DNA of 64,000 bases from Cystobacter fuscus (GTDB lineage: Bacteria; Myxococcota; Myxococcia; Myxococcales; Myxococcaceae), in contig NZ_CP022098.1 in NCBI RefSeq assembly GCF_002305875.1, positions 9,114,001 through 9,178,000 on the forward strand, read 5' to 3'. Numbering within the stretch: position 1 is the stretch's first letter; each line of letters starts with the position of its first letter. This document shows, in pieces, positions 28,644 to 37,353 of this stretch. Position numbers and translations under genes: made by a program. The notes below the pieces were generated by a model that was not told the origin of the DNA, ran no database searches, and saw only the letters and a program-made list of their open reading frames with translations.

Positions 28644-29420
28644 TCAGCGGCGCGTGAGAACCACCGGACCATGACCCGTGATGGCCACGGAGTGCTCGAC
28701 GTGGGCGGCGAGCCGACGATCCTGGGTGACGGCGGTCCACCCATCACCGAGCACCTCGATATCCTCCCTGCCCGCGTTGACCATCGGCTCGATCGCCAGC
28801 ACCATGCCCCGCTTGAGCCGGAGTCCATGGCCGGGCGAGCCGAAGTTGGGGACCGAGGGAGACTCGTGCATGAAGCGCCCGATGCCGTGCCCGCAGAACT
28901 CCTTCACCACGGAGAAACCATGCTTCTCGACGTGGCTCTGGACGGCCCAGCCAATGTCATCCAGGCGGTTGCCATGGACGCAAGCGGCGATGGCCTTGTC
29001 CAAGGACGCTCGCGTCACTTCAATCAGCCGGCGCGCCTCCTCGCTGATGGTTCCAATCCCGATGCTCCGGGCCGAGTCAGCGCAGAAGCCTTCCTTGTAA
29101 CAAGCGAAGTCGATCCCAATGATGTCCCCATCCTTGAGGATCACGTCCTTCCTCGGGATGCCGTGGACCACCACCTCATTCACCGAGGTGCAGAGCACTC
29201 CGGGGTACGGGGGCGCGCCATGCGGCGCGTATCCCAGGAACGCCGAGGTCGCTCCAGCCTTGGTCATCACCTCGTTGGCAACCTCGTTGAGCTCCCATGT
29301 GGACACACCCGGGCGACAGGCGGCCTCGACAGCATCGAGAACGTCCGCGACAATCAAGCCAACCCGCCGCATCTTGGCGATGTCATCGGCGGTCTTCAGG
29401 GTAATGGATGAGGAACTCAT
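28644..29420 (-). CDS. map: Methionine aminopeptidase, type I
   Basis: A 258-residue cytosolic metalloenzyme that removes the initiator Met. All five metal ligands are visible: the two Asp in GIDFACYKEGFCADSARS, the His in GHGIGRFMHESP, the Glu in LAIEPMV and the final Glu in AHVEHSV. The substrate-side His is in VNEVVVHGIP. Length and lack of insertion fit type Ia. It stands alone between two tRNA groups, with its own upstream region; a 10-base perfect palindrome CGAACGTTCG (29430-29439) lies 9 bases before the ATG. Confidence 0.97.
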   Translation of the reverse strand: MSSSSITLKTADDIAKMRRVGLIVADVLDAVEAACRPGVSTWELNEVANEVMTKAGATSAFLGYAPHGAPPYPGVLCTSVNEVVVHGIPRKDVILKDGDIIGIDFACYKEGFCADSARSIGIGTISEEARRLIEVTRASLDKAIAACVHGNRLDDIGWAVQSHVEKHGFSVVKEFCGHGIGRFMHESPSVPNFGSPGHGLRLKRGMVLAIEPMVNAGREDIEVLGDGWTAVTQDRRLAAHVEHSVAITGHGPVVLTRR

Positions 29421-29841
29421 GATCCGTCACGAACGTTCGCGGGTGATGCACCCGAAGCCCTCTGCTCGTCGAGCCGGATGCACATAAAGCCTACTGATGG
29501 CACCAAATCTCAGCAGATAACTTGCCCCCAGTGCAGTCAAGAAGGAACTGCGGTCGACTACTCGCCAGGTAACCGCTAGAGGGATTGAGCGGATTGTCTT
29601 GTCACTGCTCATCGCGAGCCGCGACGAGCCATGATTGCACCACAGCACATGGAGCATGTTCGCCCTGAGAGGGTGTTGAACTGGGACAAGCAGGCTCCGG
29701 GCATCACCTGAGCAGTCATGAGCTGCACGCAGCAGCCGGCCGAGGCGCACGCGAACCAGAACCTCAAAGGCCGCACCAGCCCGTTGGCTCGAACCCGCGC
29801 GGCGCGCCGTCTCCCCTCCCCCTGAATCCCTGACAGGAGGA
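29421..29841. other. Intergenic region upstream of map, no gene recognised
   Basis: About 420 bases between map and the terminator after tRNA-Arg(TCT). It is less GC-rich than its surroundings. The part nearest map must carry its promoter; TTGACT and TATCTG on the minus strand (29540-29535 and 29519-29514) are 15 bases apart, a weak candidate. A minus-strand open frame across this region runs through the terminator and into the tRNA and has no protein-like pattern. No repeat or RNA was identified. Confidence 0.5.
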
Positions 29842-29895
29842 GAAAAAAGAAGGGGTTGGAATCCGAGGGAACTCATCCCAGGAACTCCAACCCCT
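29842..29895 (-). terminator. Strong intrinsic terminator after the Pro-Arg tRNA pair
   Basis: On the minus strand, AGGGGTTGGA and following bases (29895-29876) pair with TCCAACCCCT (to 29851), with one short interruption and a TGAG loop, then TCTTTTTT. It starts 8 bases after tRNA-Arg(TCT). Confidence 0.9.
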
Positions 29896-29902
29896 AGAGG
29901 TA

Positions 29903-29976
29903 CGCGCCAGGCGGGACTCGAACCCACGACCCTCGGCTTAGAAGGCCGATGCTCTATCCAGCTGAGCTACTGGCAC
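29903..29976 (-). tRNA. tRNA-Arg (anticodon TCT)
   Basis: A 74-base cloverleaf on the minus strand. The acceptor is GTGCCAG with CTGGCGC (one T-G), the discriminator G, the anticodon arm TCGGC-CTTCTAA-GCCGA (TCT), and the T arm GTGGGTTCGAGTCCCGC. CCA is not encoded. It decodes AGA and AGG, rare codons in this genome. Co-transcribed with tRNA-Pro, 23 bases upstream. Confidence 0.95.
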
Positions 29977-29997
29977 CCAAGCCGTATGACCCAACGA

Positions 29998-30073
<76 letters not shown>

Positions 30074-30137
30074 ATGAAGGTGCCTATTCTTGCTGCATCC
30101 GCACCGGACGCGCAAGGACAACCTTCCTGACGCCTGC

Positions 30138-30746
30138 TCACCTTCCGACGGTTCCGCTTCCGGCCAGCGCCAGCAGACGGGGCTTCATCTTCGAGAAGGC
30201 CGCGCCCCGGTGCGACACCGTGGCCTTCTCCTCCGACGTCAGCTCCGCCAGGGCACGCCCTCCCGGCAGCTCGAAGACCGGATCATACCCGAAGCCGTGC
30301 GAGCCTCTGGGCGCGTGGCCGATCCGGCCCTCGCAGCGGCCCACCTCCACGAAGGACGTCTCCGAGCCGGGAAGCGCCAGGCACAGCGCGCAGACGAAGG
30401 CCGCGGTGCGCCGCTCGTCGGGAACCCCGGACAGCTCCGCGAGCAGCTTCTCGTAGCGCGCGCGATCATCCCCCTCGGCGTAGCGCGCCGAGTGCACACC
30501 GGGACGGCCGCCCAGGGCATCCACGCACAGCCCCGAGTCATCCGCCAGGACGGGCAGCCCGCTGGCCTCCGCGTAGGCGCGGGCCTTCTTCCGGGCGTTC
30601 TCCTCGAACGTGGCGCCATCCTCCACGGGCTCGGGGATGGGGGGCAGGTCCTTGAGGGAGACCACCTCCACGGCGTCGCCCACGAGGCCGCGCAGCTCGC
30701 GCAGCTTGCCCTGATTGGTGGTGGCGAAGAGCAGACGGGTCTTCAT
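30138..30746 (-). CDS. rdgB: XTP/dITP diphosphatase (Ham1/RdgB family)
   Basis: A 202-residue enzyme that hydrolyses non-canonical purine triphosphates (XTP, dITP, ITP) to monophosphates, keeping them out of nucleic acids. Visible signatures: the N-terminal FATTNQGKLRE, FEENARKKA, VLADDSGLCVDALGG (catalytic Asp), GFGYDPVF and the C-terminal VSHRGAAFSKM. It starts 4 bases after rph on the same strand, the common rph-rdgB operon. Confidence 0.97.
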   Translation of the reverse strand: MKTRLLFATTNQGKLRELRGLVGDAVEVVSLKDLPPIPEPVEDGATFEENARKKARAYAEASGLPVLADDSGLCVDALGGRPGVHSARYAEGDDRARYEKLLAELSGVPDERRTAAFVCALCLALPGSETSFVEVGRCEGRIGHAPRGSHGFGYDPVFELPGGRALAELTSEEKATVSHRGAAFSKMKPRLLALAGSGTVGR

Positions 30747-30750
30747 GCGC

Positions 30751-31467
30751 TCAGACTCCCAGGACCTTCGCCTGCGCCTCGGTGAGCTGGCGGATGGCGG
30801 CCAGTCCCGCGTCCAGCATGACGTCCAGCGTCTTGCGGTCGAACATCTTGTGCTCGGCGGTGCCCTGCACCTCGACGATGCGGCCGTCCCCGGTGGCCAC
30901 CAGGTTCAGGTCCACGTCGGCCGAGGAGTCCTCCTCGTAGTCCAGGTCCACGCGCACCTCGCCGTTGACCACGCCCACGGACACCGCGGCCAGGGGCAGG
31001 AGCTTGGGCATGGTCTTCATCACCCCGCTCTTGTGCAGCTTGCGCAGGGCGAGCGCCAGGGCCACGTAGGCCCCGGTGATGGAGGCGGTGCGGGTGCCGC
31101 CGTCCGCCTGGAGCACGTCACAGTCCAGGGTGAAGGTGCGCACGCCCAGGCCCGGCAGGTCCACCGAGGCACGCAGGGCGCGGCCGATGAGCCGCTGGAT
31201 CTCCAGCGTGCGTCCGGTCTGCTTGCCCTTGGCGGCCTCGCGCTGGGTGCGGGTGTGCGTGGAGCGCGGCAGCATGCCGTACTCGGCCGTCACCCAGCCG
31301 GAGCCCTTGCCCATCAGGTGCGGCGGCACCCGATCCTCCACCGAGCACGTGACGAGCACGCGCGTGTGGCCGAACTCCACCTGGGTCGAGCCCTCGGCGT
31401 GCAGGGTGATGCCAGGGGTGAGGGTGACGGGGCGCAGATCCAACGCGCCTCGATTGAAGGACCGCAT
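30751..31467 (-). CDS. rph: Ribonuclease PH
   Basis: A 238-residue phosphorolytic 3'-5' exoribonuclease that trims tRNA precursors. Signatures: [74 protein letters not shown] and the late Asp-rich [13 protein letters not shown] six-subunit ring is expected. The ATG at 31467 fits the family start ([12 protein letters not shown]). It is followed by rdgB and then two tRNA genes, so the operon clusters tRNA and nucleotide quality functions. Confidence 0.97.
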   Translation of the reverse strand: MRSFNRGALDLRPVTLTPGITLHAEGSTQVEFGHTRVLVTCSVEDRVPPHLMGKGSGWVTAEYGMLPRSTHTRTQREAAKGKQTGRTLEIQRLIGRALRASVDLPGLGVRTFTLDCDVLQADGGTRTASITGAYVALALALRKLHKSGVMKTMPKLLPLAAVSVGVVNGEVRVDLDYEEDSSADVDLNLVATGDGRIVEVQGTAEHKMFDRKTLDVMLDAGLAAIRQLTEAQAKVLGV

Positions 31468-31550
31468 GGGGAGACTCCTCGCAACGGGGAACGGCGCCGC
31501 TCTCTAGCAGACGCCCGGCCCGCTTGTCCGGGGGGAATGGCCGCCCCGGG

Positions 31551-32360
31551 TCAGGGCGCGGTGGGAGCGGCCACCGCGGGGGACCGGGGGGCATCGCGCT
31601 TGCGCACCTCGGCGAGGAAGGCCTTCACCCCCCCGGAGATGGCGATGGCGAGCTTCTCCTGGTAGTCGGCGCGCGTCAGACGGCTGCCCTCCTCGGGGTG
31701 CGACAGGTAGCCCACCTCGATGAGGACGGCGGGCGCCTCGACGCCATTGAGGACGTAGAAGGGCGCCTGCAACACGCCCCGGTCCGAGCCCCCAGAAGCC
31801 GCGATGAGCTTCGGGTGGATGGCGTAGGCCAGGCGCGAGGAGTCCTGGTGCGTCTCGGTGCGCGCGAGATCATCCAGGATGAAGGCGAGCGTGGAGTCAC
31901 CCCGCGAGGCGCGAGCCGCGGGGGCCTCGGCGTTCTCCCGGTCCGCGGCCGCGCGCGCGGTGGCGTTGGAGGCGCTGGCCGAGAGGAAGTACGTCTCCAG
32001 CCCCTGCACACGCGCGCGGGTGCGCTTGGTGGGCATGGCATTGCAGTGGATGGACAGGAAGAGATCCGGCCGCTGCTTGTTGGCGAACTCCACCCGCTCG
32101 GGCAGGGGCAGCGACACGTCCTCGTCGCGCGTCATCAGCACCTGCGCGCCGAGCTCCTTCTCCAGGTGCTCGCGCACGCGCTGGGCGATCTGCAGGGCGA
32201 TGTCCTTCTCGAGCACGCCCGTGGGACTGGTCGCCCCGTCCTGGGCGCCCCCGTGGCCCGGATCCACCACGATGCGCGCGGGACGCTCGGCCGCGCGCGA
32301 GGCCAGGGGAGCGAGGAGGAACGCGAGGCAAGGGACGAGGACGCGGAGACGGGACGTCAT
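31551..32360 (-). CDS. N-acetylmuramoyl-L-alanine amidase, Amidase_3
   Basis: A 269-residue exported zinc amidase that removes peptides from peptidoglycan. The signal peptide (residues 1-23) is followed directly by the catalytic domain, without an AMIN domain. The likely zinc ligands are His in VVDPGHGG, Glu in GVLEKDIAL and His in FLSIHCNA; the catalytic Glu is in LIEVGYLSHPEE. The 60-residue insert (about residues 125-185) fits the family's regulatory helix region, which in AmiB/AmiC blocks the active site until an EnvC- or NlpD-like partner binds. Confidence 0.93.
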   Translation of the reverse strand: MTSRLRVLVPCLAFLLAPLASRAAERPARIVVDPGHGGAQDGATSPTGVLEKDIALQIAQRVREHLEKELGAQVLMTRDEDVSLPLPERVEFANKQRPDLFLSIHCNAMPTKRTRARVQGLETYFLSASASNATARAAADRENAEAPAARASRGDSTLAFILDDLARTETHQDSSRLAYAIHPKLIAASGGSDRGVLQAPFYVLNGVEAPAVLIEVGYLSHPEEGSRLTRADYQEKLAIAISGGVKAFLAEVRKRDAPRSPAVAAPTAP

Positions 32361-32433
32361 GCCGGCGCGGGATGCTACCCGAGTCGGCGCACCGCGGCGA
32401 ATCCGCCCCGGGCACCCGCTCGCCCGCTCCTAA

Positions 32434-33486
32434 TCAGCCGACGACCTCGATACCGGGGCGACCCTCGCCCACCTCACCGATGAGGGCCACGTCCACCCCC
32501 GCCCGCTCCAGCGCCCGGAAGGCCTTGGCCGCGTCCCGCGCGGGAACCGAGGCCAGCAGGCCGCCGTTGGTCTGCGCGTCGGCGAGCACCCACTGGATGT
32601 CCTGGGGCAGGCCCTTGGGGAAGCGCACCTTCTTGCCCACGTGGGCGAGGTTGGACTTCGTGCCCCCGGGCACCACGCCCTGCTGCGCCAGCGCGGGCAC
32701 CTCCGCGAGGATGGGGATGCGCTCCAGGTCCAGGAAGCCCCGGGTCTTGGCGCCCGTCATCATCTCCAGGAGGTGACCCAAGAGGCCGAAGCCCGTCACG
32801 TCCGTGAGGGCATTCACCTTGAACTTGCCCGAGGCGAACACCTCGCCCGGCTTGCGGTTGAGCGTGGACATCTGCGCCACCACGCGCTGGGTGAGCTCCG
32901 CGGAGGCCAGCCCCCGCTTGATGGCCGTGGTGGCGATGCCCGTGCCCAGGGGCTTGGTGAGCAGCAGCACGTCCCCGGGCTTCGCCCCGGCGTTGGTCAG
33001 CACCTTCTTCGGGTGCACGCTGCCCGTCACCGCGAGGCCGTACTTGGGCTCGGGATCCTTGATGGAGTGCCCGCCCAGGATGGGGATGCCCGCCTCGTCC
33101 GCCTTGGCCTGGCCGCCCGCGAGGATGCGCGACAGCTCCTCCAGGGGCCTGTCGTCGGGAAAGCCCACCAGGTTGAGGGCGAACAGGGGCTTGCCGCCCA
33201 TGGCGTAGATGTCCGAGAGCGCGTTCGCCGCGGCGATGGCCCCGAAGTCGTACGGGTCGTCCACCACCGGCGGGAAGAAGTCCACCGTGCTCACCAGCGC
33301 CAGGCCCGGCGCCATCCGGTACACGGCCGCGTCGTCGTGGGTGTTGAAGCCCACCAGCGCCTTCGAGTCCTTCGTGGGCTTCAACTTGCCCAGCACCCGC
33401 GACAGGTCCGCCGCCGGCAGCTTGGCCGCGCACCCCGCGCAGTGGGACAGCTCCGTCAACCGGCGCGGCTTCTGCTCCTCGGACAC
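32434..33486 (-). CDS. selD: Selenide, water dikinase (selenophosphate synthase)
   Basis: A 350-residue enzyme making selenophosphate from selenide and ATP, the donor for selenocysteine and selenouridine. The N-terminal catalytic segment SHCAGCAAKL places Cys19 and Lys22 opposite the catalytic Cys17 and Lys20 of the E. coli enzyme; the residue is a TGC cysteine, not a TGA selenocysteine. Other signatures are DDAAVYR, STVDFFPPVVDDPYDFG, ANALSDIYAMGG and GILGGHS-type ILGGHSIKDPE. The start is GTG, 11 bases after the FHA gene. No other selenium gene is in the window. Confidence 0.96.
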   Translation of the reverse strand: MSEEQKPRRLTELSHCAGCAAKLPAADLSRVLGKLKPTKDSKALVGFNTHDDAAVYRMAPGLALVSTVDFFPPVVDDPYDFGAIAAANALSDIYAMGGKPLFALNLVGFPDDRPLEELSRILAGGQAKADEAGIPILGGHSIKDPEPKYGLAVTGSVHPKKVLTNAGAKPGDVLLLTKPLGTGIATTAIKRGLASAELTQRVVAQMSTLNRKPGEVFASGKFKVNALTDVTGFGLLGHLLEMMTGAKTRGFLDLERIPILAEVPALAQQGVVPGGTKSNLAHVGKKVRFPKGLPQDIQWVLADAQTNGGLLASVPARDAAKAFRALERAGVDVALIGEVGEGRPGIEVVG

Positions 33487-33497
33487 ACGGACTCCCG

Positions 33498-34442
33498 TCA
33501 GCTCGCGCGCACGTACTCGCGCTTGATGAGTTGCAACACCGTCTCGGCCGCCACCACGTCGTCCTGCTGCGCGTGGTTGAGCACCTCGGCGAGCGAGCCG
33601 TGGTTGTGCACCAGTTGCAGCACGTCCAGGAGCTCCGGCGTCAGCTCGCGCAGGGGCGCCGTCATGGGCGCGGCCAGGGTCAGCCGGGCACTCATGGCGG
33701 GCAAGTCCTTCTGGATGCGCTTGTACTCGTCCAACTGCCGCAGCGCGTCCATCAGCAGCGCCTCGGTGGACGAGTCCATCTCCACCATGAACTCCTGCGG
33801 GTCCGCCGGCCGCAGCTCGAAGTCACCCTGCTCCCAGGTGATGATGCGGTTGAAGCTCTTCTGCGGCCCCAGGTTGTGGTTCTCGTCGATGACCGCGTAG
33901 TACACGCGGCCCTGGCGCAGGTAGATCTTCCCCTGCTGCTGGCTGCCCACCACCAGCACGCCGTTCTTCTTGGACGTGTGGAAGAGCTGGAGCAGGTCGG
34001 GCAGCGGAATCTCCTCGATCTTCCCCGTCATGGACGAGGCCTTCGTCGAGGTGCGCGCCGCCTGCACCGCGACCTCCTCGAGCCGCTGCTTGGCCACGGC
34101 GTCGTCGACCTCGCCCGCGCCCACGCCCTGGTGGATGAGCTTGAGGATGGAGGTGCCGATGAGGATGCGGTCGCCTTCCTTGAGCGTCGACTGCTTCACC
34201 TTCTCGCCATTGACGAACGTGCCGTTGGTCGAGCCCAGGTCCTCGATGGAGATCTGCCCCGCGCCGTTCACCGAGATGCGCGCGTGCTTGCGCGACACCA
34301 TGTCCTCGACGAGCACCATGTCGAGTTCGCTGGAGCGGCCGATGACGATCTGCTTGCCGGCCTTCAGCGGGAACTCGCCTCCCTGGTACTTGCCGGAGAT
34401 GAACTTGAGCGCGTACGTCTTTCCCGGAGTCGGAGTGCTCAC
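33498..34442 (-). CDS. FHA domain plus DUF4388 protein
   Basis: A 314-residue signalling-type protein. The N-terminal FHA domain (about 20-95) has IGRSSELDMVL, SRKHARI and GSTNGTFVNG, the phosphothreonine-binding set. The middle part (about 140-240) is a DUF4388 domain (SMTGKIEEIPLPDLLQLFHTSKKNGVLVV and GKIYLRQGRVYYA), a family abundant in myxobacteria. The C-terminal 60 residues are helical. It probably recognises a phosphorylated Ser/Thr kinase target. GTG start with GAGG upstream; the start overlaps the stop of a possible 12-codon leader (see 34439). Confidence 0.9.
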   Translation of the reverse strand: MSTPTPGKTYALKFISGKYQGGEFPLKAGKQIVIGRSSELDMVLVEDMVSRKHARISVNGAGQISIEDLGSTNGTFVNGEKVKQSTLKEGDRILIGTSILKLIHQGVGAGEVDDAVAKQRLEEVAVQAARTSTKASSMTGKIEEIPLPDLLQLFHTSKKNGVLVVGSQQQGKIYLRQGRVYYAVIDENHNLGPQKSFNRIITWEQGDFELRPADPQEFMVEMDSSTEALLMDALRQLDEYKRIQKDLPAMSARLTLAAPMTAPLRELTPELLDVLQLVHNHGSLAEVLNHAQQDDVVAAETVLQLIKREYVRAS

Positions 34443-34477
34443 GGAGCTGCGACCTCGATGGTGAGTAGTGCTGCCAT
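34439..34477 (-). CDS. Possible 12-codon leader peptide upstream of the FHA gene
   Basis: On the minus strand an ATG preceded by GGGAGAGGG opens MAALLTIEVAAP and stops at a TGA that shares GTGA with the GTG start of the FHA/DUF4388 gene. The ribosome binding site is better than that of the FHA gene itself, so the leader could load ribosomes that reinitiate. Such a short frame may be chance. Confidence 0.3.
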   Translation of the reverse strand: MAALLTIEVAAP

Positions 34478-34538
34478 GGCCCTCTCCCGTCCAGCCACCC
34501 GCCCAGTCCCGAGAGCCCAGTGAGAAACGGCGCCTAGC

Positions 34539-35249
34539 CTACATGAGACCGGGCGAAAAAAAGAATTCCTCCTCACGCCGAATCAAAGAGAGCTGGCGCT
34601 GCCCCTTGTCGTCCACGGGCTGGGAGGGAAGGTCGCCCTCCAGGCGCCACAGCTCGCTGGCCAGCGCGTCGTCCCGCTCCAGTCGCACGTACCAGGCCTC
34701 CACCCGGTAGCGGCGCTTGCTCAGGCTCAAGATGCGCTCCAGCTCCTCCCCTCCCCCCATGTCCGCCGGAGCGCCCGGCAGAAGCAGGGAGCGCAGCGCC
34801 TCGGGCTCGCCCGCTTCCAGGGCCCTGCGCCGCGCCTCCAGCACGCCCACCACCGCCGCGAGCCGGGGCGCGGCCAGGTTCTCCGGCACCCACTCCCGCG
34901 AGCGGCGCACGAAGGGCACCCGCTCCACGCCCAGGGAGCTGACCTCGGTGCGGCCCAGCCGGCCCTTGAAGTCCAGGGTCGCCCAGGCCACGGCGCGCTC
35001 GCCCCCCGGCGCCACGTCCACCGTGATGCGCGCGAAGTGGTGCACCTGGCCCTGGAGCGGCTCGGCCACCCCGGGCACGCGCAGCGTCAGGCCGTCACTC
35101 TCGGTGCGCTTGAGCCAGGTGATGACCTCCACCTCCGGCCCGGTCGCCAGCCCCAACATGCGCGGCATCAACACCAGGACCGAGACCCCCGCGGCCAGCA
35201 GGGCGATGATCACTCCGCCCGCCCGGCTCCAGTCCTCCGTGCTCCTCAC
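34539..35249 (-). CDS. Uncharacterised single-pass membrane protein
   Basis: A 236-residue protein with one N-terminal transmembrane helix (about residues 11-33) and a soluble domain of about 200 residues facing the envelope. The domain starts with beta segments (VEVITWLKRTESDGLTLRV) and ends helical. No known motif. Its GTG overlaps the stop of bamD (GTGA), so the two are translationally coupled; a role in outer membrane biogenesis is an inference from this coupling. Confidence 0.78.
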   Translation of the reverse strand: MRSTEDWSRAGGVIIALLAAGVSVLVLMPRMLGLATGPEVEVITWLKRTESDGLTLRVPGVAEPLQGQVHHFARITVDVAPGGERAVAWATLDFKGRLGRTEVSSLGVERVPFVRRSREWVPENLAAPRLAAVVGVLEARRRALEAGEPEALRSLLLPGAPADMGGGEELERILSLSKRRYRVEAWYVRLERDDALASELWRLEGDLPSQPVDDKGQRQLSLIRREEEFFFSPGLM

Positions 35250-36025
35250 GAGCCGAGCATCCTCCGGGCACGCTCGGCGGCGGGCGTCCCCGGGAGCATC
35301 TCGATGACCCGCTGCAGGGTGCGCTGGGCCTCGGCGGCATTCGTCAGCCGCACGTAGGCCGCGTGCAGATCGAACAGGGCCCGCTCATCCAGCGGCGTGC
35401 CCGGGTAGTTCTTCAGCAGGGTCTCCAGCCGCTGCGCCACCGCCTTCCACCGCTCGCGCCGCGCGTAGAAGGACGCCACGTACAGCTCGTGCCGGGCCAG
35501 CCGCAGGCGCGTCGTGTCGAGCGCCTCCTTCGCCGGCGCCACGTACTGCGAGTTCGGAAACTGGCGGATGAACGCGTTGAGCGAGGAGAACGCCGCCTGG
35601 ACCTCGGTCTGGTCCTTCTCCGCCCCCGGAGGCACGAGGAAGAACTCCGAGGGAGCATCCTCGAAGTGGGTGCGTGCCGTGCGGTACGCGGCGTAGTCCA
35701 CCTTGGGGTGCGTGGGGTGCAGCTTGATGAAGGTCTGGAACTTCTCGCGCGCCTCGGCGTAGCGCTCCTGGGCGAAGTCGAGATCCGCCAGCCTCAGCTC
35801 CGCCTCGTTGGCCACCTCGAGGTAGGGGAACTTGGTGCGCACATGCTCGTAGTACTTCTCGGCCTGGAGGAAGTCCTTGCGCTCGAGGGCCTCGTCGCCC
35901 AGGCGGAGGTTGGACTCGGCGACCGCGGCGTAGTCGGGCTCTCCCACCTGGCCGGTGGAGAGGGCGGCGCAACCCGGGACGGTGCACAGGACGGCGGACA
36001 GACAGACGGCTCGAAGAAGACGCAT
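35246..36025 (-). CDS. bamD: BamD-like outer membrane assembly lipoprotein
   Basis: A 259-residue lipoprotein: signal peptide with lipobox VPGC, then tetratricopeptide-type helices (AVAESNLRLGDEALERKDFLQAEKYYEHVRTKFP, and the BamD hallmark YAEAREKFQTFIKLHPTHPKVDYAAYRTA). It would be the periplasmic component of the BAM complex that inserts outer membrane proteins. ATG 36025 was chosen because it begins the signal peptide; the frame is open upstream into recX. It lies 13 bases after recX and overlaps the next gene. The sequence is typical length for BamD. Confidence 0.88.
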   Translation of the reverse strand: MRLLRAVCLSAVLCTVPGCAALSTGQVGEPDYAAVAESNLRLGDEALERKDFLQAEKYYEHVRTKFPYLEVANEAELRLADLDFAQERYAEAREKFQTFIKLHPTHPKVDYAAYRTARTHFEDAPSEFFLVPPGAEKDQTEVQAAFSSLNAFIRQFPNSQYVAPAKEALDTTRLRLARHELYVASFYARRERWKAVAQRLETLLKNYPGTPLDERALFDLHAAYVRLTNAAEAQRTLQRVIEMLPGTPAAERARRMLGS

Positions 36026-36038
36026 GGAGGGGGACAAG

Positions 36039-36545
36039 CTAGTCGTCCGGCCCCGAAGGTTCCAGCATCGCGTCACCGAGCACCCGCTGGACGATGTCCT
36101 CGGAGAAGCCCCGGCTGAACAGGAGGCGGCCCGCCCGGGCCTTCTCCCGGGCATCCAGCTCCCGACCCGACAGCCCCCGCTGCTCCAACACCTGGCGCGC
36201 GGCCTGTTCCGCGTCGAACTCCAGCGCTCCACTGGCCGTGGCCACCGCCGCGCCCGCCGCCTCCGGGCTCACGCCGTGGGCCTCCAGCCGCCGCCGCACC
36301 TCCTCGGGGCCGTACCTCCCCCCACCCAGCAGCCGCTCGGCCTGGTCCCGGGCGAAGCGCTCGTCGTTCAGATAACCCCAGCCCTCCACCCGGGCGAGCG
36401 CCCGCTCACGCACCGCCTCGGCGTACCCCTTGCGCTCGAGCGCCACGAGCAGCTCCTGCCGGCTGCGCGCACGCGCCTTGAGCAGCCGCAGGCAGGCGTC
36501 CGTCGCGCGTCCGACTTCCGCGTCCGTGGCATCCTCGGAGTCCAT
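36039..36545 (-). CDS. recX: RecX family regulatory protein
   Basis: A 168-residue helical protein of the RecX family, which binds RecA filaments and blocks their extension. Diagnostic segments: CLRLLKARARSRQELLVALERKGY, GYLNDERFARDQAERLL and GPEEVRRRLEAHGVSPE. ATG 36545 gives the usual length; the frame is open to 36593 but would overlap the divergent gene at 36580. recA is not adjacent, as it is in many bacteria; instead recX leads an operon with bamD. Together with rdgC this makes two RecA-antagonist genes in the window. Confidence 0.9.
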   Translation of the reverse strand: MDSEDATDAEVGRATDACLRLLKARARSRQELLVALERKGYAEAVRERALARVEGWGYLNDERFARDQAERLLGGGRYGPEEVRRRLEAHGVSPEAAGAAVATASGALEFDAEQAARQVLEQRGLSGRELDAREKARAGRLLFSRGFSEDIVQRVLGDAMLEPSGPDD

Positions 36546-36556
36546 CGACGCTTGTC

Positions 36557-36568
36557 TAGCATGTGCTA
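36557..36568. promoter_or_regulatory. Palindrome in the recX divergent promoter gap
   Basis: TAGCATGTGCTA, a perfect palindrome with five-base arms around TG, sits in the 34-base gap between recX and the divergent gene at 36580. It could be an operator shared by both. It does not obviously match a LexA box. Confidence 0.3.
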
Positions 36569-36579
36569 ACAGGCGCGGC

Positions 36580-37320
36580 ATGCACCCCCTCATCGCCCGC
36601 TACCTCAGCCCCGAAGCCGCCCGCGAGACGCTCCAGAAGGAGAAGGATGGCGCCCCGCTCGGACCCGAGGAGCGGCTGTTCGCCCAGACCGCCGCCGACC
36701 ACCCCGAGCAACGCGCCACGTTGATGGGCACCTCGGGCCGGCGCCACCTGTCCTCGGATGCCGAGGCCGCCGTCGTCTTCCTCGCCGCCTACGCCGCCAC
36801 GCGCGCCATCGCCGAGGACCCCACCCTCTCCGCCGCCACCGCCCGGGCGCGCGAGGCCCTCAAGGCCGAGGGCGCGAGCGACACCGAGACGGACGCCTTC
36901 CTCGCCTCCATCCTCATGGAGGAGGCCTTCGGCTACGAGCAGGAGGTGGAGATGTTCGACAGCACCTACGTCCAGGAGACGCTCGGCGAGGTGCCCGCCC
37001 TGGCCGCGCTCACCCGGGAGCAGGTGGATGCGCTCATCATCGGCTTCGAGCGCTCGGCGCGCGACGAGGCGGAGCGCAACGTCCGGGCGCGCCTGGCCCG
37101 GGCGCTCATCAACGGGGCGTGGGACGAGGGCCCCACCCCCATCAACCCCGAGCACATCGAGGCGCTCTACGAGGCGGAGATCGAGGGCAAGCCCGAGGCC
37201 GAGATGGAGGCGGGCCTGCGCGCCACCGTGGACTTCCTGCAGGTGCTCGCGCGCGAGGGGCTCGTCGGCCCCCAGCGCCTGTCCCGGCTCCGGGCCCAGC
37301 TCGGCGACGAGGAGGCCTGA
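36580..37320 (+). CDS. Uncharacterised soluble alpha-helical protein
   Basis: A 246-residue acidic protein rich in Ala, Glu and Leu, apparently all helical (for example AAVVFLAAYAATRAIAED and VDALIIGFERSARDEAERNVRARLARALI). No signal peptide, membrane segment or catalytic motif. The ATG at 36580 starts MHPLIARYLSPEAARETL; the longer upstream frame would run through recX. It is divergent from recX and convergent with the PilT gene. Function unknown. Confidence 0.8.
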   Translation: MHPLIARYLSPEAARETLQKEKDGAPLGPEERLFAQTAADHPEQRATLMGTSGRRHLSSDAEAAVVFLAAYAATRAIAEDPTLSAATARAREALKAEGASDTETDAFLASILMEEAFGYEQEVEMFDSTYVQETLGEVPALAALTREQVDALIIGFERSARDEAERNVRARLARALINGAWDEGPTPINPEHIEALYEAEIEGKPEAEMEAGLRATVDFLQVLAREGLVGPQRLSRLRAQLGDEEA

Positions 37321-37353
37321 AGCGCGAGCCGGCCTCCCGTCCCCGTCGGCGCG

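Noticed and set aside
29427-29927. A 166-codon minus-strand frame upstream of map
   Set aside because: It covers an intrinsic terminator and enters tRNA-Arg(TCT); its translation has no secondary structure or motif and no ribosome binding site.
32434-33486. Possible selenocysteine at the selD active site
   Set aside because: Codons in the catalytic segment are TGC (Cys19) and no in-frame TGA is present; the enzyme is the cysteine form. No selenoprotein with an in-frame TGA was seen elsewhere in the window.
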